The notes beneath the pieces were generated by a model. That model did not search any database, was not told where the DNA came from, and saw only the letters and a list, made by a program, of their open reading frames with translations. Positions 53,501-62,672 of a stretch of DNA of 64,000 nt are shown here, one piece after another (position 1 is the first letter of the stretch; the number at the start of each line of letters is the position of its first letter). Position numbers and translations under genes: made by a program. The stretch lies in NCBI GenBank assembly GCA_037693485.1, contig CM075348.1:7316001-7380000 (forward strand), in the 5' to 3' direction. Source of the DNA: Kitagawia praeruptora (lineage: Eukaryota; Streptophyta; Magnoliopsida; Apiales; Apiaceae).

Positions 53501-55087
53501 GTAGAGGCTGATGCCTCCGGGTATGGACTAGGTGCGGTTCTAATGCAGCAAAATCGACCTGTGGCATTTTATAGTAAGTTATTGGGGAAGCAAGCACAGC
53601 AAAAATCGGTGTATGAGAAGGAACTTATGGCCATATGTTTATCTGTTACGAAGTGGAAGCATTACCTTCTCGGGAGGCATTTCGTGGTGAGAAGCGATCA
53701 GCAGAGTTTGCGTTACTTGCTACAGCAGAGGGAAATCAATCCAGAGTATCAGAAATGGGTGAGGAAATTGTTGGGGTTTGATTTCGAAGTGCAGTTTAAA
53801 CCGGGTGTGTCTAATCGCGTAACAGACGCCTTATCCAGAAAACCTGGGGTTGAGACAGAGTTGGGATCCCTGCTGACTACACACCTGGTAGACTGGGAAT
53901 TGCTAGAAAAGGAGATACAGAACAGTTCAGAAATACAGCATATCAAGGACGGATTGAAGGGGCAGAAGGAGGGCTATACGGGTTTCAGTGTGCGAGAAGA
54001 CAAGTTGTATTACAAAGGACGCATAGTCATTCCCAGTAAGTCAAAATTTATTCCAATCTTGTTGCATCAATACCATAATTCCTTGGTGGGAGGGCATGCT
54101 GGGGAATTAAAAACTTATCTACGGTTGGCCGCGGAATGGTTTTGGGCCGGAATGCGGAGGTCAGTAAGTCAACACGTCAAGTGTTGTTCCGTTTGTCAGC
54201 AGCAAAAGAACTCACAGCTAACCCCAGCTGGGCTGCTCCAACCCCTACCAATTCCATCACAAGTGTGGGAAGATGTCACAATGGACTTTGTGGAGGGCTT
54301 ACCGGTGTCCAGAGGTATTAATTCCATCTTAGTAGTGGTTGATAGACTCTCCAAATATGCACATTTTGTGGGGTTACGACACCCATATACAGCCATCACA
54401 GTAGCAGAGGTGTTCACCAGGGAGATAGTCCGTTTACACGGATTCCCGTCCTCAATCATTTCGGATCGTGATAAGGTCTTTATGAGTCACTTCTGGACAG
54501 AATTATTCAAGCTACAAGGAACGGAGCTGAAAAGGAGCACATCGTACCACCCCCAAACCGATGGCCAGTCAGAAATCGTGAACAAGGGGCTGGAATCTTA
54601 CCTACGATGCTTCATTGCTGGGAAGCCCAAAACCTGGTATCAATGGTTGCCATGGGCGGAGTTGTCATATAATACAGCCCCACACACCTCTACAAAAATG
54701 AGCCCATTTCGAGTGTTGTATGGACGTGATCCACCACTCATTAACAAGGTGGCTTCAGGGCAAACTCAAGTTGATAGCTTGGATGAGTGGTTGCAGGAAC
54801 GGGACATAATCTTGGACGAATTGAAATTTAACCTGGTGAAGGCTCAGCAAAGAATGAAAATGGCAGCGGATACTAAGAGAAGAGATGAAGTTTTGGAAGT
54901 GGGAAATTGGGTCTACATTAAACTCCAACCATATCGCCAAAAGTCCTTGGCACGACGTCCCAATGAGAAACTCTCGGCTAGGTACTATGGACCTTTCGAA
55001 ATCATACAGAGAATAGGAGAAGTGGCGTACAAACTGGCCCTGCCCCCTCTAGCAGAATTCACCCAGTGTTTCACATTTCACAACTGA
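50522..55087 (+). CDS. Chromovirus Gag-Pol, frameshifted before the chromodomain
   Basis: 1521 codons from ATG 50522. Retrotrans_gag core (about 190-330); knuckle CFRCDDKWTLGHRC (about 425-438); protease with DPGATHNFIS (about 504, P in place of the usual S); RT with FFDDILVYS (about 850); RNase H EADASGYGLGAVL (about 995); integrase zinc region HQYHNSLVGGHAG...CCSVCQQQK (about 1180-1230) and catalytic MDFVEG (about 1254), SDRDKVF (about 1315) and GQSEIVNK (about 1352). The frame ends at 55087 with residues out of register; the conserved continuation is in another frame from about 55045-55066. All enzymes are intact but the chromodomain is uncoupled. Confidence 0.94.
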   Translation: MGPPTVAQRVDQLEEKAANIDETMAIMVAKAVETGINSMKHSLTELLMENQTAAARKNKEELDEMMARMEGRINRSREQQEQVLSLMRAEQLKFCSEIRSTVAELYVKGSQVWEKGEHSQAGSAMVNSVVGGNGVGTVQTEKNVGDDTVVRGSSGGNAGFGGCGSGGSGQGPGNWRYRKLDMPIFDGTDPDGWILRVERYFEFYRLTENEMLESVAVALEGDALRWYQWEQNRHPIRLWSDLKKFMLRQFRPIAGGSLYEQWLATVQLTTVGDYKRRFIETAAPLDRIAENILMGQFINGLKDEIRVEVRLLNPVNVEQAMELASRVEERNKVTNNRRPLLSSIKTTSGSVMSSFNRGSVVSSAGYNASQTGPLSNRSWNATPSESQGSVASPRNTNQSGASKSPPEFRRLTEKELQEKKAKGICFRCDDKWTLGHRCRRKELSVILIDEEEDEDTDGGSTEPPPSPTDELITEVSLNSVVGISNPKTMKLRGKIEDKEIIVMVDPGATHNFISLAVVKLLGLAIEESGGFGVSLGNGEMIKGNGICREVSVQLDGRLVVCEDFLPLELGTSDVILGIKWLETLGPVTTNWKTQVMCFELGGSKVTLKGDPSLIKSKISLKAKLRSLRKEGKGYWVEFNHMAASKEAENTGRKQGDVVAESVRMVVNNYAGVFTEPSGLPPLRGHEHNINLKTGSDPVGVRPYRYPQCQKDEIERLVRDMLDAGIIQPSKSAFSSPVLLVKKKDGSWRFCVDYRALNKETVPDKYPIPVIEELMDELHGAKKFSKLDLKAGYHQIRVRAEDVHRTAFRTHDGHYEFLVMLFGLMNAPATFQSLMNDVFRPFLRRFVLVFFDDILVYSKTVEEHVSHLHTVLSTLEQHSLYANMKKCAFGQSTISYLGHMITGEGVAVDMEKIEAMVNWPLPSNLRELRGFLGLTGYYRKFIAHYAQIAQPLTNQLKKDCFGWSDEATRAFENLKSAMVSPPVLILPNFQENFVVEADASGYGLGAVLMQQNRPVAFYSKLLGKQAQQKSVYEKELMAICLSVTKWKHYLLGRHFVVRSDQQSLRYLLQQREINPEYQKWVRKLLGFDFEVQFKPGVSNRVTDALSRKPGVETELGSLLTTHLVDWELLEKEIQNSSEIQHIKDGLKGQKEGYTGFSVREDKLYYKGRIVIPSKSKFIPILLHQYHNSLVGGHAGELKTYLRLAAEWFWAGMRRSVSQHVKCCSVCQQQKNSQLTPAGLLQPLPIPSQVWEDVTMDFVEGLPVSRGINSILVVVDRLSKYAHFVGLRHPYTAITVAEVFTREIVRLHGFPSSIISDRDKVFMSHFWTELFKLQGTELKRSTSYHPQTDGQSEIVNKGLESYLRCFIAGKPKTWYQWLPWAELSYNTAPHTSTKMSPFRVLYGRDPPLINKVASGQTQVDSLDEWLQERDIILDELKFNLVKAQQRMKMAADTKRRDEVLEVGNWVYIKLQPYRQKSLARRPNEKLSARYYGPFEIIQRIGEVAYKLALPPLAEFTQCFTFHN

Positions 55088-55431
55088 AACAACACATTGG
55101 TACTACACCAGCTGCTCCGACCATACCACCACAACTGACTGCAGAGCTAGAGTTACAAGTGGAACCTGAGACGTTGATGGGAGTCAGGAGGGTAGGGGGA
55201 GAGGAAAAGAGGGAGGCTTTGATCAAGTGGAAGGAGTTACCGCAAAGCGAGGCCACTTGGGAAGATGTGGGCTTGATTCATGGTCGTTTTCCTTGGTTCC
55301 ACCTTGAGGACAAGGTGAATCTTTGGGAGGGAGGTAATGTAACAGACTCACTTAGGGGGCCAGTAAAGCACGTGTATGCAAGACGTGGACCAAAGGGCAG
55401 AAATGAGAAAGCAGTAAAGAGTGGAGGATAA
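55066..55431 (+). pseudogene. Chromodomain segment, separate frame, ending in 3' LTR
   Basis: An open frame without an ATG that picks up the conserved FHISQLK linker and then a chromodomain (LMGVRRVGGEEKREALIKWK, ELPQSEATWEDVGLI). It should be the C-terminus of the polyprotein and would guide integration by reading histone marks. It continues across the PPT into the 3' LTR and stops about 31 codons inside it, so the LTR start is protein-coding in this family. Confidence 0.85.
55325..55337 (+). other. Polypurine tract of chromovirus
   Basis: gggagggaggtaa immediately before the 3' LTR start TGTAACAG. It is read in frame by the chromodomain segment. Confidence 0.8.
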
Positions 55432-55690
55432 GGTCGTAATTTCAGGTTGAAGGCAAGAGGTAGAGAAATAGGGCACAGGGGAAAAGAGAGGCATCGAAGA
55501 ATATAGATCTGTTTTCTTTTCTTTTCTTGTGGGAGAGACTAGCCTCTCGAAAGCTAGATTATCTGTGTTCATGTTTATTCTCATAATTTGCTGTACTGAA
55601 GCCTTATTAGCATTGATTAATTCGTAAGATCTGTGGTGTTTTCCTTTATATTCGTGGTTGATTGTTTAAGTAGAGTTCCATTCTGTTACA
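55338..55690 (+). repeat. 3' LTR of chromovirus
   Basis: 353 bp, two C-to-T differences from the 5' copy (within gcag(c/t)aaag and atctg(c/t)tttc). Confidence 0.95.
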
Positions 55691-55695
55691 TACTC

Positions 55696-56742
55696 GTGTA
55701 GCTCTGATTGTTGGACTCGACTGGTTGTCCCTAAAATAATGGTGCGGAATGGAGGTTGGATGGAATCCAGTTTAGAAATGGCTCCATCTACTATTGTGAA
55801 AGGACTCCCGTACTGGAGTGGTATTACAAGCTATTTAGGAAACCGCATGCATGCATATATCTATGTATTTGCAAAAGATGAGTTGAGGTTGTTACCTATT
55901 TTAGATTTTGATAATTTCAGTCATTGCAAATTCGATCTTGTCAATATCAAGGACGGTCTTGTTGGGATGGTGTACAAAAGTAATTGTCCAGATAGTTTAG
56001 TAGATATGTATTCTTTTGACACGGAATCTGATAGTGGTGTTTGGAGTAAGATGTACGCTATTGGACCCTTAAATTTACGCAACAAATATAGCACGTTGTC
56101 AAAGTGTTTTAATTGGGGTGGTGAAATTTTGATTGTGGACAAGGGCCATTTGTGTTTCTATGATCCCGAAACAACAGAAATTAAGTTTATTCGGAGCAGC
56201 CAACATGTCTTAAGGAGCTGTTATAGTTACACGCCTAGTATGGTTTCTGTGGAGGGAATGGAGTCAATGATGGTGCTTCCTTTTCAAGAAATGGAGTTAA
56301 AGAACTTGGCTAAAGAATTCAGTAATTTGGTTGAAAGCTCTGGCATTCCTATGAGTGATTCATCTTCTTCTTCGGGTATGTCAGCTAAATGTTCGCATAT
56401 TGAAGTACTTGATGTGCTTGTCATGGTAGTTAGGAAACTTACTTGGTATGCCTCTGTTGGACAGATTCAGGTTCAGATTCGGATTCAAGTTCAGGGACTT
56501 CCGGAAGTGACTCCGATGCAGAGCCAAATTCAGATTCAGAGACTTCTTCAGGTAATGAATCTGATTCGAAGCAGCTGTGCATGCAGCAACTTCTATAAAC
56601 AGATCTTCTTGTATATTTGCTACAACTTTGTATTTTGACTTGATATGAATGTGATCAACTTAGGAATTTTTTTGCATGCCTTTATTGAACAGATTCAGGG
56701 ACTTCTACTTCAGAAAGTGACTCTGATGCAGGGACAGATTAA
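55696..56742 (+). pseudogene. F-box gene, 3' part with two small introns
   Basis: It resumes the F-box frame exactly after the TSD. The read is 55696-56375, intron 56376-56464 (89 nt, G|GTATGT...GGACAG|AT), exon 56465-56551, intron 56552-56692 (141 nt, G|GTAATG...GAACAG|AT), exon 56693-56742 ending TAA. With the 5' part the total is 1,416 nt, divisible by three, giving 471 aa. The first part is the second half of the FBA-type domain (YDPETTEIKFI and others). The two small exons encode an Asp/Ser/Gly-rich tail (DSGSDSDSSSGTSGSDSDAE start). Unspliced reading instead gives a Gln/Ile-rich tail that looks non-native. Confidence 0.75.
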
Positions 56743-56857
56743 GGACTCTGATGCAGGGATAGATTCTGGTTCGGGGACTTCTCCAGGTGGTAATTCCAAT
56801 GCATAGAAAGCACAACCAGAATATTTATATTTGATCAGGAGGCAATGCCTTCAGAGC

Positions 56858-57148
56858 ATTCGTGGATGCAGAAAGGGGGCAGGGGGCACCTGTCCTTGAT
56901 TTTTTATTCAATATTAACTGTTTTAAAATTAACAGTAACTGAGCCCAAGGCATCATTTTATAGTTAGTCAAGAATTTTAAAAACTTCGACAGAATTAAAG
57001 TACCTAAGATTGGTTTGACATAAATCATAGTTAGTCTTACCCTCATTCCTTATTATTTGTTGATTACTTTGCTTCCTCATTGTTTCGGAAGTTTAAATCG
57101 CAATTATCCACCTCTAATATATCTTTATTTTTGGCGCAATTATCATCG
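56858..57148. other. Spacer between the F-box 3' copies
   Basis: About 290 bp, AT-rich, with a short 'gcagaaagggggcagggggcacc' purine-rich stretch near 56869. It contains no F-box-encoding sequence. Confidence 0.5.
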
Positions 57149-58194
57149 TGTAGCTCTGATTGTTGGACTCGACTGGTTGTCCCTAAAATAGTGGCGCGGG
57201 ATGGAGGTTGGATGGAATCCAGTTTAGAAATGGCTCCATCTACTATTGTGAAAGGACTCCCGTACTGGAGTGGTATTACAAGCTATTTAGGAAACCGCAT
57301 GCATGCATATATCTACGTATTTGCAAACGATGAGTTGAGGTTGTTACCGATTTTAGATTTCGATAATTTCAGTCATTGCAAATTCGATCTTGTCAATATC
57401 AAGGACGGTCTTGTTGGGATGGTGTACAAGGGTAATTGTCGAGATAGTTTAGTAGATATGTATTCTTTTGACACGGAATCTGATAGTGGTGTTTGGAGTA
57501 AGATGTATGCTATTGGACCCTTAAATTTACGTAACAAATATAGCAGGTTGTCAAAGTGTTTTATTTGGGGTGGTGAAATTTTGATCGTCGACAAGGGCCA
57601 TTTGTGTTTCTATGATCCCGAAACAACAGAAATTAAGTTTATTCGGAGCAGCCAACATGTCTTAAGGAGCTGTTATAGTTACACGCCTAGTTTGGTTTCT
57701 GTCGAGGGAATGGAGTCAATGATGGTGCTTCCTTTTCAAGAAATGGAGTTAAAGAACTTGGCTAAAGAATTCAGTAATTTGGTTGAAAGCTCTGGCATTC
57801 CTATGAGTGATTCATCTTCTTATTCGGGTATGTCAGCTAAATGTTCGCATATTGAAGTACTTGATGTGCTTGTCATGGTAGTTAGGAAACTTACTTTGTA
57901 TGCCTCTGTTGGACAGATTCAGGTTCAGATTCGGATTCAAGTTCAGGGACTTCCGGAAGTGAATCCGATGCAGAGCCAAATTCAGATTCATGGACTTCTT
58001 CAGGTAATGAATCTGATTCGAAGCAGCTGTGCATGCAGCAACTTCTATAAACAGATCTTCTTCTATATCTGCTACAACTTTGTATATTGACTTGATATGA
58101 ATGTGATCAACTTGAGAAATTTTTTGCATGCCTCTCTTGGACAGATTCAGGGACTTCTACTTCAGAAAGTGACTCTGATGCAGATACTGATTAA
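57149..58194 (+). pseudogene. Tandem duplicate of the F-box gene's 3' half
   Basis: A copy of 55694-56857 at an offset of about 1,452 bp, with few changes (for example YKSNCPDS to YKGNCRDS and KCFNWGG to KCFIWGG). The exon-intron pattern is preserved: 57149-57827, intron 57828-57916, exon 57917-58003, intron 58004-58144, exon 58145-58194, TAA. It lacks an F-box. The open frame reaches upstream to about 57080 but has no ATG until the WMESSLEM region. Without its 5' half it cannot join an SCF complex, though a transcript could still arise. Confidence 0.8.
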
Positions 58195-58513
58195 GACTCT
58201 GATGCAGGGACAGATTCGGGTTCGGGGATTTCTCCAGGTTGTGATTCCAGTGCATAGAAAGCACAACCAAAATATTTATATTTGATCAGGAGGCGGTGCC
58301 TTTAGAGCATTTTTGGTTCAACATAAGTATAAATACAGTACTCGTGTTTCAGGAACAATGTATGATTCAACAGTTGTGCATTTTTAGGAACAATGTGTAA
58401 TTGGAGGTTATGCATTTTTAACTTGTAGCCCTCTTTATTAGCAGTATATGTGGCCATTGTTTTTTTTTTCTGTATGTAGTAGTTGGTTGTAATATATTTC
58501 TTGTTACTGCAGT

Positions 58514-58615
58514 GAATATCTTGTTACTGAAAAAGCTGATGTCTTTGGGTTTGGTGTGGTAGCTGTTGAAGTTGTTAGCGGAAGGTCAACATTTTATTCA
58601 CATGGACTTAGCTAG
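58514..58615 (+). pseudogene. Receptor-like kinase scrap (subdomain IX)
   Basis: A short frame encodes EYLVTEKADVFGFGVVAVEV followed by VSGR, which is the subdomain VIII-IX region of plant LRR receptor-like kinases. It begins after a gcag acceptor-like site and ends at TAG. No other subdomain is nearby. Confidence 0.6.
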
Positions 58616-58617
58616 GT

Positions 58618-59094
58618 ATGGAACTCGACGTTTATCACCTTAAGAAAATGTCAACAGATTATGAAATAGCCAAGAAGTTAGCTGTAAAACAGGTGGGTGA
58701 TACGATAGATATTCATGACATGAAACACCTAACGGAAAATCATAGATTGATTGGAGATGTGTTGGGAGATACTAGTGAAGAGTGGAGCAATGTGAAAGAA
58801 CTGTTTTATCAACGCACTAGATATGGCCAATGTCCTGTTGATGAACATTGTAAATATCGAGAGTCTTGTAACCTCCGACAACAGCAAGACACTATATGTC
58901 GTGAATTGGATCACTCCCCCAATCAAAGGGATGACCATATATAACTGTCTACTGGAGGAAGATGGTATTGATGATGACTTAGCAATGGAACTTGAGCAGG
59001 CACTCGCACACAACGAAGGAGATAGTGAAGATGAATCGGTGATGGAACTTGAACAAACACTTTCAGACAATGAAGGAGATAGTGAAGACTGATC
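58618..59094 (+). other. Two overlapping open frames, acidic repeat, unrecognised
   Basis: Frame 1 (58618-58944, ATG) encodes 108 aa with KKLAVKQVGDTIDIHDMKHL and several Cys near the end. Frame 2 (58823-59092) ends with two copies of an acidic unit, MELEQ(A/T)L(A/S)(H/D)NEGDSED. A small intron or a frameshift near 58850-58950 could join them. I do not recognise either product, and a relic of a larger gene is equally likely. Confidence 0.3.
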
Positions 59095-59197
59095 AACTAG
59101 AAGAATGCATTTTTTACAACCACATGTTATAGAAGACTGATCAACGAAGGAGATATGTAATCTTTTACTCGTATGGCTCAACAGAGGATTTCTTAAT

Positions 59198-59694
59198 GAG
59201 TTAAATGGCGTTTTGGTCACTCAACTGACCCTAAACTTTCAATTGGGTCACTCAACTGAAAAAGCTTTCAATCAGGTCACTAAACACATAAAAACTTTCA
59301 ATCGAATCACTAAACACATTAAAACTTTCAATCGAATCACTAAACACATTAAAACTTTCAATCGAATCACTAAACACATTAAAATTTTCATCAAATTATA
59401 TGTTTTTAAATATCGTTCTTGAGATCGAACGCATATTTGGAGGTGATTTCGATGTCGGAATTTGGAGTTCTAGTAGTCGAATCGAAGCTCTCAACATCAT
59501 CTTTCATAATCTGCAATCAGTTTTTATGGATGGTAAAATTTCGAATTTATATGAATTTTCTTTCAATTCTGCAAAATTAGGGTTCTTCAGTTGAAAGTTT
59601 TAATGTGTTTAGTGACCTGATTGAAAGCTTTTTCAGTTGAGTGACCCAATTGAAAGTTTGTAGTCAGTTGAGTGACCAAAACGCCATTTAACCC
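59198..59694. mobile_element. Mutator-type foldback MITE with 10-bp TSD
   Basis: 497 bp. It starts GAGTTAAATGGCGTTTTGG and ends with the inverse (ccaaaacgccatttaaccc). The inverted arms of about 90 bp contain tcactcaactga and caattgggtcactcaactga. It is flanked by a perfect 10-bp duplication ATTTCTTAAT (59188-59197 and 59695-59704). The G(G/A)GTTAA termini and TSD length match the element at 13178. The core has a 30-bp tandem repeat. Confidence 0.87.
59272..59391 (+). repeat. 30-bp tandem repeats inside the foldback element
   Basis: Four units of 'cactaaacacattaaaactttcaatcgaat' with one or two changes. The open frame across them (repeats of HIKTFNRITK) is not a gene. Confidence 0.9.
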
Positions 59695-59891
59695 ATTTCT
59701 TAATAGTGGATATGCTTCTGAAGTCTGAACTCTAGCTAAGGGAGAATATATTGACTAGTATGGGAGCCCGCCATGCTGGGCGTTATAAGTTCATATTAAT
59801 GTAAATAACGATTAGAAAATATTATAGAATGATCAAGTAACCTGCTTAGGATAGTTATTCGATTACATAAATAATTGTTTTATAGTTCATA

Positions 59892-60900
59892 TTACACAGC
59901 GTCATCTTCAAAAGTAAAACAGAAGAGGTAATTTGATTGTTCTGTTTTCTCTAACTGGAACGGTGAACTTTCCTTGTGAAGAGAGCTGTTGGATCCGGTA
60001 GGATGATGTTGCCTGCATGAAATATATGCACTTAATTACCTTAGTATTTATATGTAGAAAAGTTGTATAATTGTATAATATATATGTTTACCTGTGAAGT
60101 TGTTTGAGAATGTTGGATGCTCTCCGGGTTGTCTTATAATTTGGGCATTGAAAATCATTGCATACATTTGTAGCCTTGTAAACATTTATGCCATCAACCA
60201 CATTCATTTCTTGTATGAGGATCAACATTGTGTAATCTTTGTTTGCCAAATTAAGCAATTTATTTGGTAAGTTGGATTGCCCTTCATTCTACATTTACAT
60301 ATGCACTGGTATTAATAAGCAATGTGGTTGGAAGCACGCTTAAGTAGAAGCGAAGTATGGAAAGTTACCTCATCATAAAGTTCTCTTGATCTTATCCCGA
60401 CCATTGTTCTCACTTCTCTATCTTCCATAATGACTTTAATAGTTCCAGAATCAAAGTGTTCTTGCTGGATTTCCTTTCCGTTATCCTCTAGATCTTGCAC
60501 GATAGTGTCCTTTGTAAATACTAACTGTCTATCCTTATGTAGGCATCTATAGATATCAGTGTTTTTGTAGAGTTGAACCGTGAAGTTTTTAATGCTACAT
60601 AATTTTCCAACCATCAACTTAGATTCAAGTTCTTCAACAGATGACCAAGGAGAAAAACCATGAATCACATTGCTCTGAAAATTTATATTGTGTGATTCAG
60701 AAGAATTAATTACCAACCATCAACTTAGATTCAACAGAAGTATTCATTACCTTCTTATCTAGAAGAATCACGTTGAATTCTTTGAACTCTTCACCTTTCG
60801 GATTAGAAGCTCTCCATTTCCGGATTATTCGAACTTTGATCTTGTAGTCATATCGACCTGTTTCTAGTGTAGCTATCGGATCAAAATGTGTGTTTGCCAT
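59892..60900 (-). CDS. RPA70-like single-strand DNA-binding protein, four exons
   Basis: ATG 60900. Exons 60900-60751, 60674-60369, 60288-60092 and 60012-59892, with introns of 76, 80 and 79 nt. All are GT-AG, and the joined length is 774 nt, giving 257 aa plus stop without a break. Exon 1 starts MANTHFDPIATLETGRYDYK and reads KIKVRIIRKW; exon 2 has NVIHGFSPWSSVEELESKLM and GKLCSIKNFTVQ. This is the first OB fold (DBD-A type) of plant replication protein A large-subunit paralogues. Exon 3 (DYTMLILIQEMNVVDGINVY start) fits the second OB fold. The C-terminal zinc-finger fold (DBD-C) of full RPA70 is absent, and the tail is Ser/Gln-rich. Such short paralogues occur as free genes and inside Helitrons; the role here is inferred only. 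Confidence 0.8.
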
Positions 60901-61043
60901 TGGTTTCGTGGACTGTGATTGGTTGCTTTCTAGTTTTGAGATAGGTTAGGTGCAATGATAGTAACAATTATATTAGCTATTTGATGTTACCCACCCAGTA
61001 TTACCTTTTGATTTGGTGTGTAGTCATTATAAAGTATACTAAT

Positions 61044-62455
61044 TTAATTGGAAAAGTTGGACTAATAATTTCTTCTAGGCTTTGTATTAAGGCTGTAATC
61101 TGACCTTGATTGTGTAAATTTATTGATGGTAGAAGCTTATTGTATTTGTGTATAATATTGAAATTCAAAATATGTCCCGAATAGTAATAGAAATGTAAAA
61201 ATGATCAGTAATCTCATTTGCAGTTTTGGGATATTATTTATGTAATTACCCATGTAAATTTGTGTACAATCACAATTGGGCATATTTAAAAAAGTAAGAA
61301 AAGTATAATTAGAACTGGGCTTATGTATAAAAAAGAAAATGGTATAGAGAAATGGAAAGTCTTTAAAAAGTGATAAAAAGTAGAGATATTCTTTATGTAA
61401 TTAACCAAGTAATTTTATGTACACTCACCCTTGGGCATATATTTAAATTTAAAAATTTAAAAATAGTATAATTACAATTGGCCTTATCTGTTTTTAAGAA
61501 ATGTGTATAGTGCCGCAATGGAAAGTGTTATAAAAGTGAAAATAAAATGACCCAGTTTTAATTTTTTGTGTGCATGTGTAATTGTTCTAAAGAAATATAG
61601 ACTATAATTTAAATAAAAAATACACTATATTTTGCACAGAAAAAAGTTGATTTATTTTTCCAAAAGTTTGGCGAAAGTTAGGAAATAAATTGTTTAAAAA
61701 TTTGAATATATAGGCTATTTAAGGACAAAGTTTGGAAAGTGGAAGTTCATAGCTCATAGTTAACAAAAGTTTTTCTTTGCTTTGGCAAGGCCTTGTTTCA
61801 CGGATTAGAGTGGTCATTTTGAAGGATAGAAGTTACAATTCTCATATATTCCATATTAAACTTTGAATGTAACTTTGTGTACAGTCACAAAGTTATTAAT
61901 GTAAATTTGAGTACAATCATAATTGGGCATATATAAAAATTTACAAATATTATAATTAAAATTGGCATTAATTATAAGAAAGAAAATTGTATAGTGCAAT
62001 GGAAAATTTTTAAAAAGTCATTCAAATTTAGTTTTTTTTCCTAAGCAAAGTCATTCAAATTTAACCCAAAATTATTTTAATTTGTGGGATTTTTTGTTTG
62101 TAATTACCCATGTAAATTTGTGTACAATCACAATTGACCATATTTAGAAATTGAGAAATAGTAAAATTATAATTGGCCTTATGTATAAATAAAAAAATTG
62201 TTTAGTGCAATGGAAAGTATTTAAAAAGTGAAAAACAAATTACCCACTATTTTTTTTATTTGTGCAAGTAAATTTTTTTTAATATTAAAAGTTGGACAAA
62301 TAATTTCTTCTAGCCTTTGTATTAAGACTGTAATCTGACCCTTGATTCTGTAAATTTATTGATCGTAGAAGCTTATTGTTTTTGTGTACAATATTGAAAT
62401 TTAAAATGTCCTGAATAGTATAAGAATAGTAAAAATGGTCAATAATCTCATTTGC
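61044..62455. repeat. Degenerate repeats and a 140-170 bp duplication
   Basis: Segment 61044-61225 (ttggactaataatttcttctag start) is repeated with about 10 percent change at 62287-62455. Between and after them, a second unit (taattacccatgtaaatttg, then tacaatcacaattgggcata) recurs near 61238, 61395, 61890 and 62098. There is no coding signal. The pattern suggests old local duplication of intergenic or intronic DNA. Confidence 0.75.
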
Positions 62456-62672
62456 ACTTTCACTAAGAATTGATTGGCAGTTGTCCTTCGAATAGCACAA
62501 ATGCAAAAGTTAACATATTAAGTAAAGGTTATTACAGTAGTAACATAGTAGTGCAAATGCAAAACTTTGAGGACAACTTCTGGGGCGACAACAGGAAAAT
62601 TGCTCTTGTTCCAGCTTCTTCACATCTCATCTTCAATAGAAATTATGAAGATATTAGGTATTCCAACTATAT

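Larger units (their letters stand above)
50146..55690 (+). mobile_element. Ty3/gypsy chromovirus (Reina-like), inserted in F-box gene
   Basis: 5,545 bp with 353-bp LTRs (50146-50498 and 55338-55690), both TGTAACAG...CTGTTACA, and a 5-bp TSD TACTC (50141-50145 and 55691-55695). The LTRs differ at two positions by eye, both C in the 5' copy and T in the 3' copy. The element has an initiator-Met primer site, one long gag-pol frame and a C-terminal chromodomain after a frameshift. The small size, short LTRs and chromodomain suggest the Reina clade (inference). Confidence 0.95.

Noticed and set aside
57080..57148. Upstream extension of the second F-box copy as its true N-terminus
   Set aside because: It starts at TTG, lacks an F-box, and homology to the first copy begins only at about 57149.
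59213..59422. Open frame with HIKTFNRITK repeats
   Set aside because: Translation of 30-bp tandem repeats within a foldback MITE.
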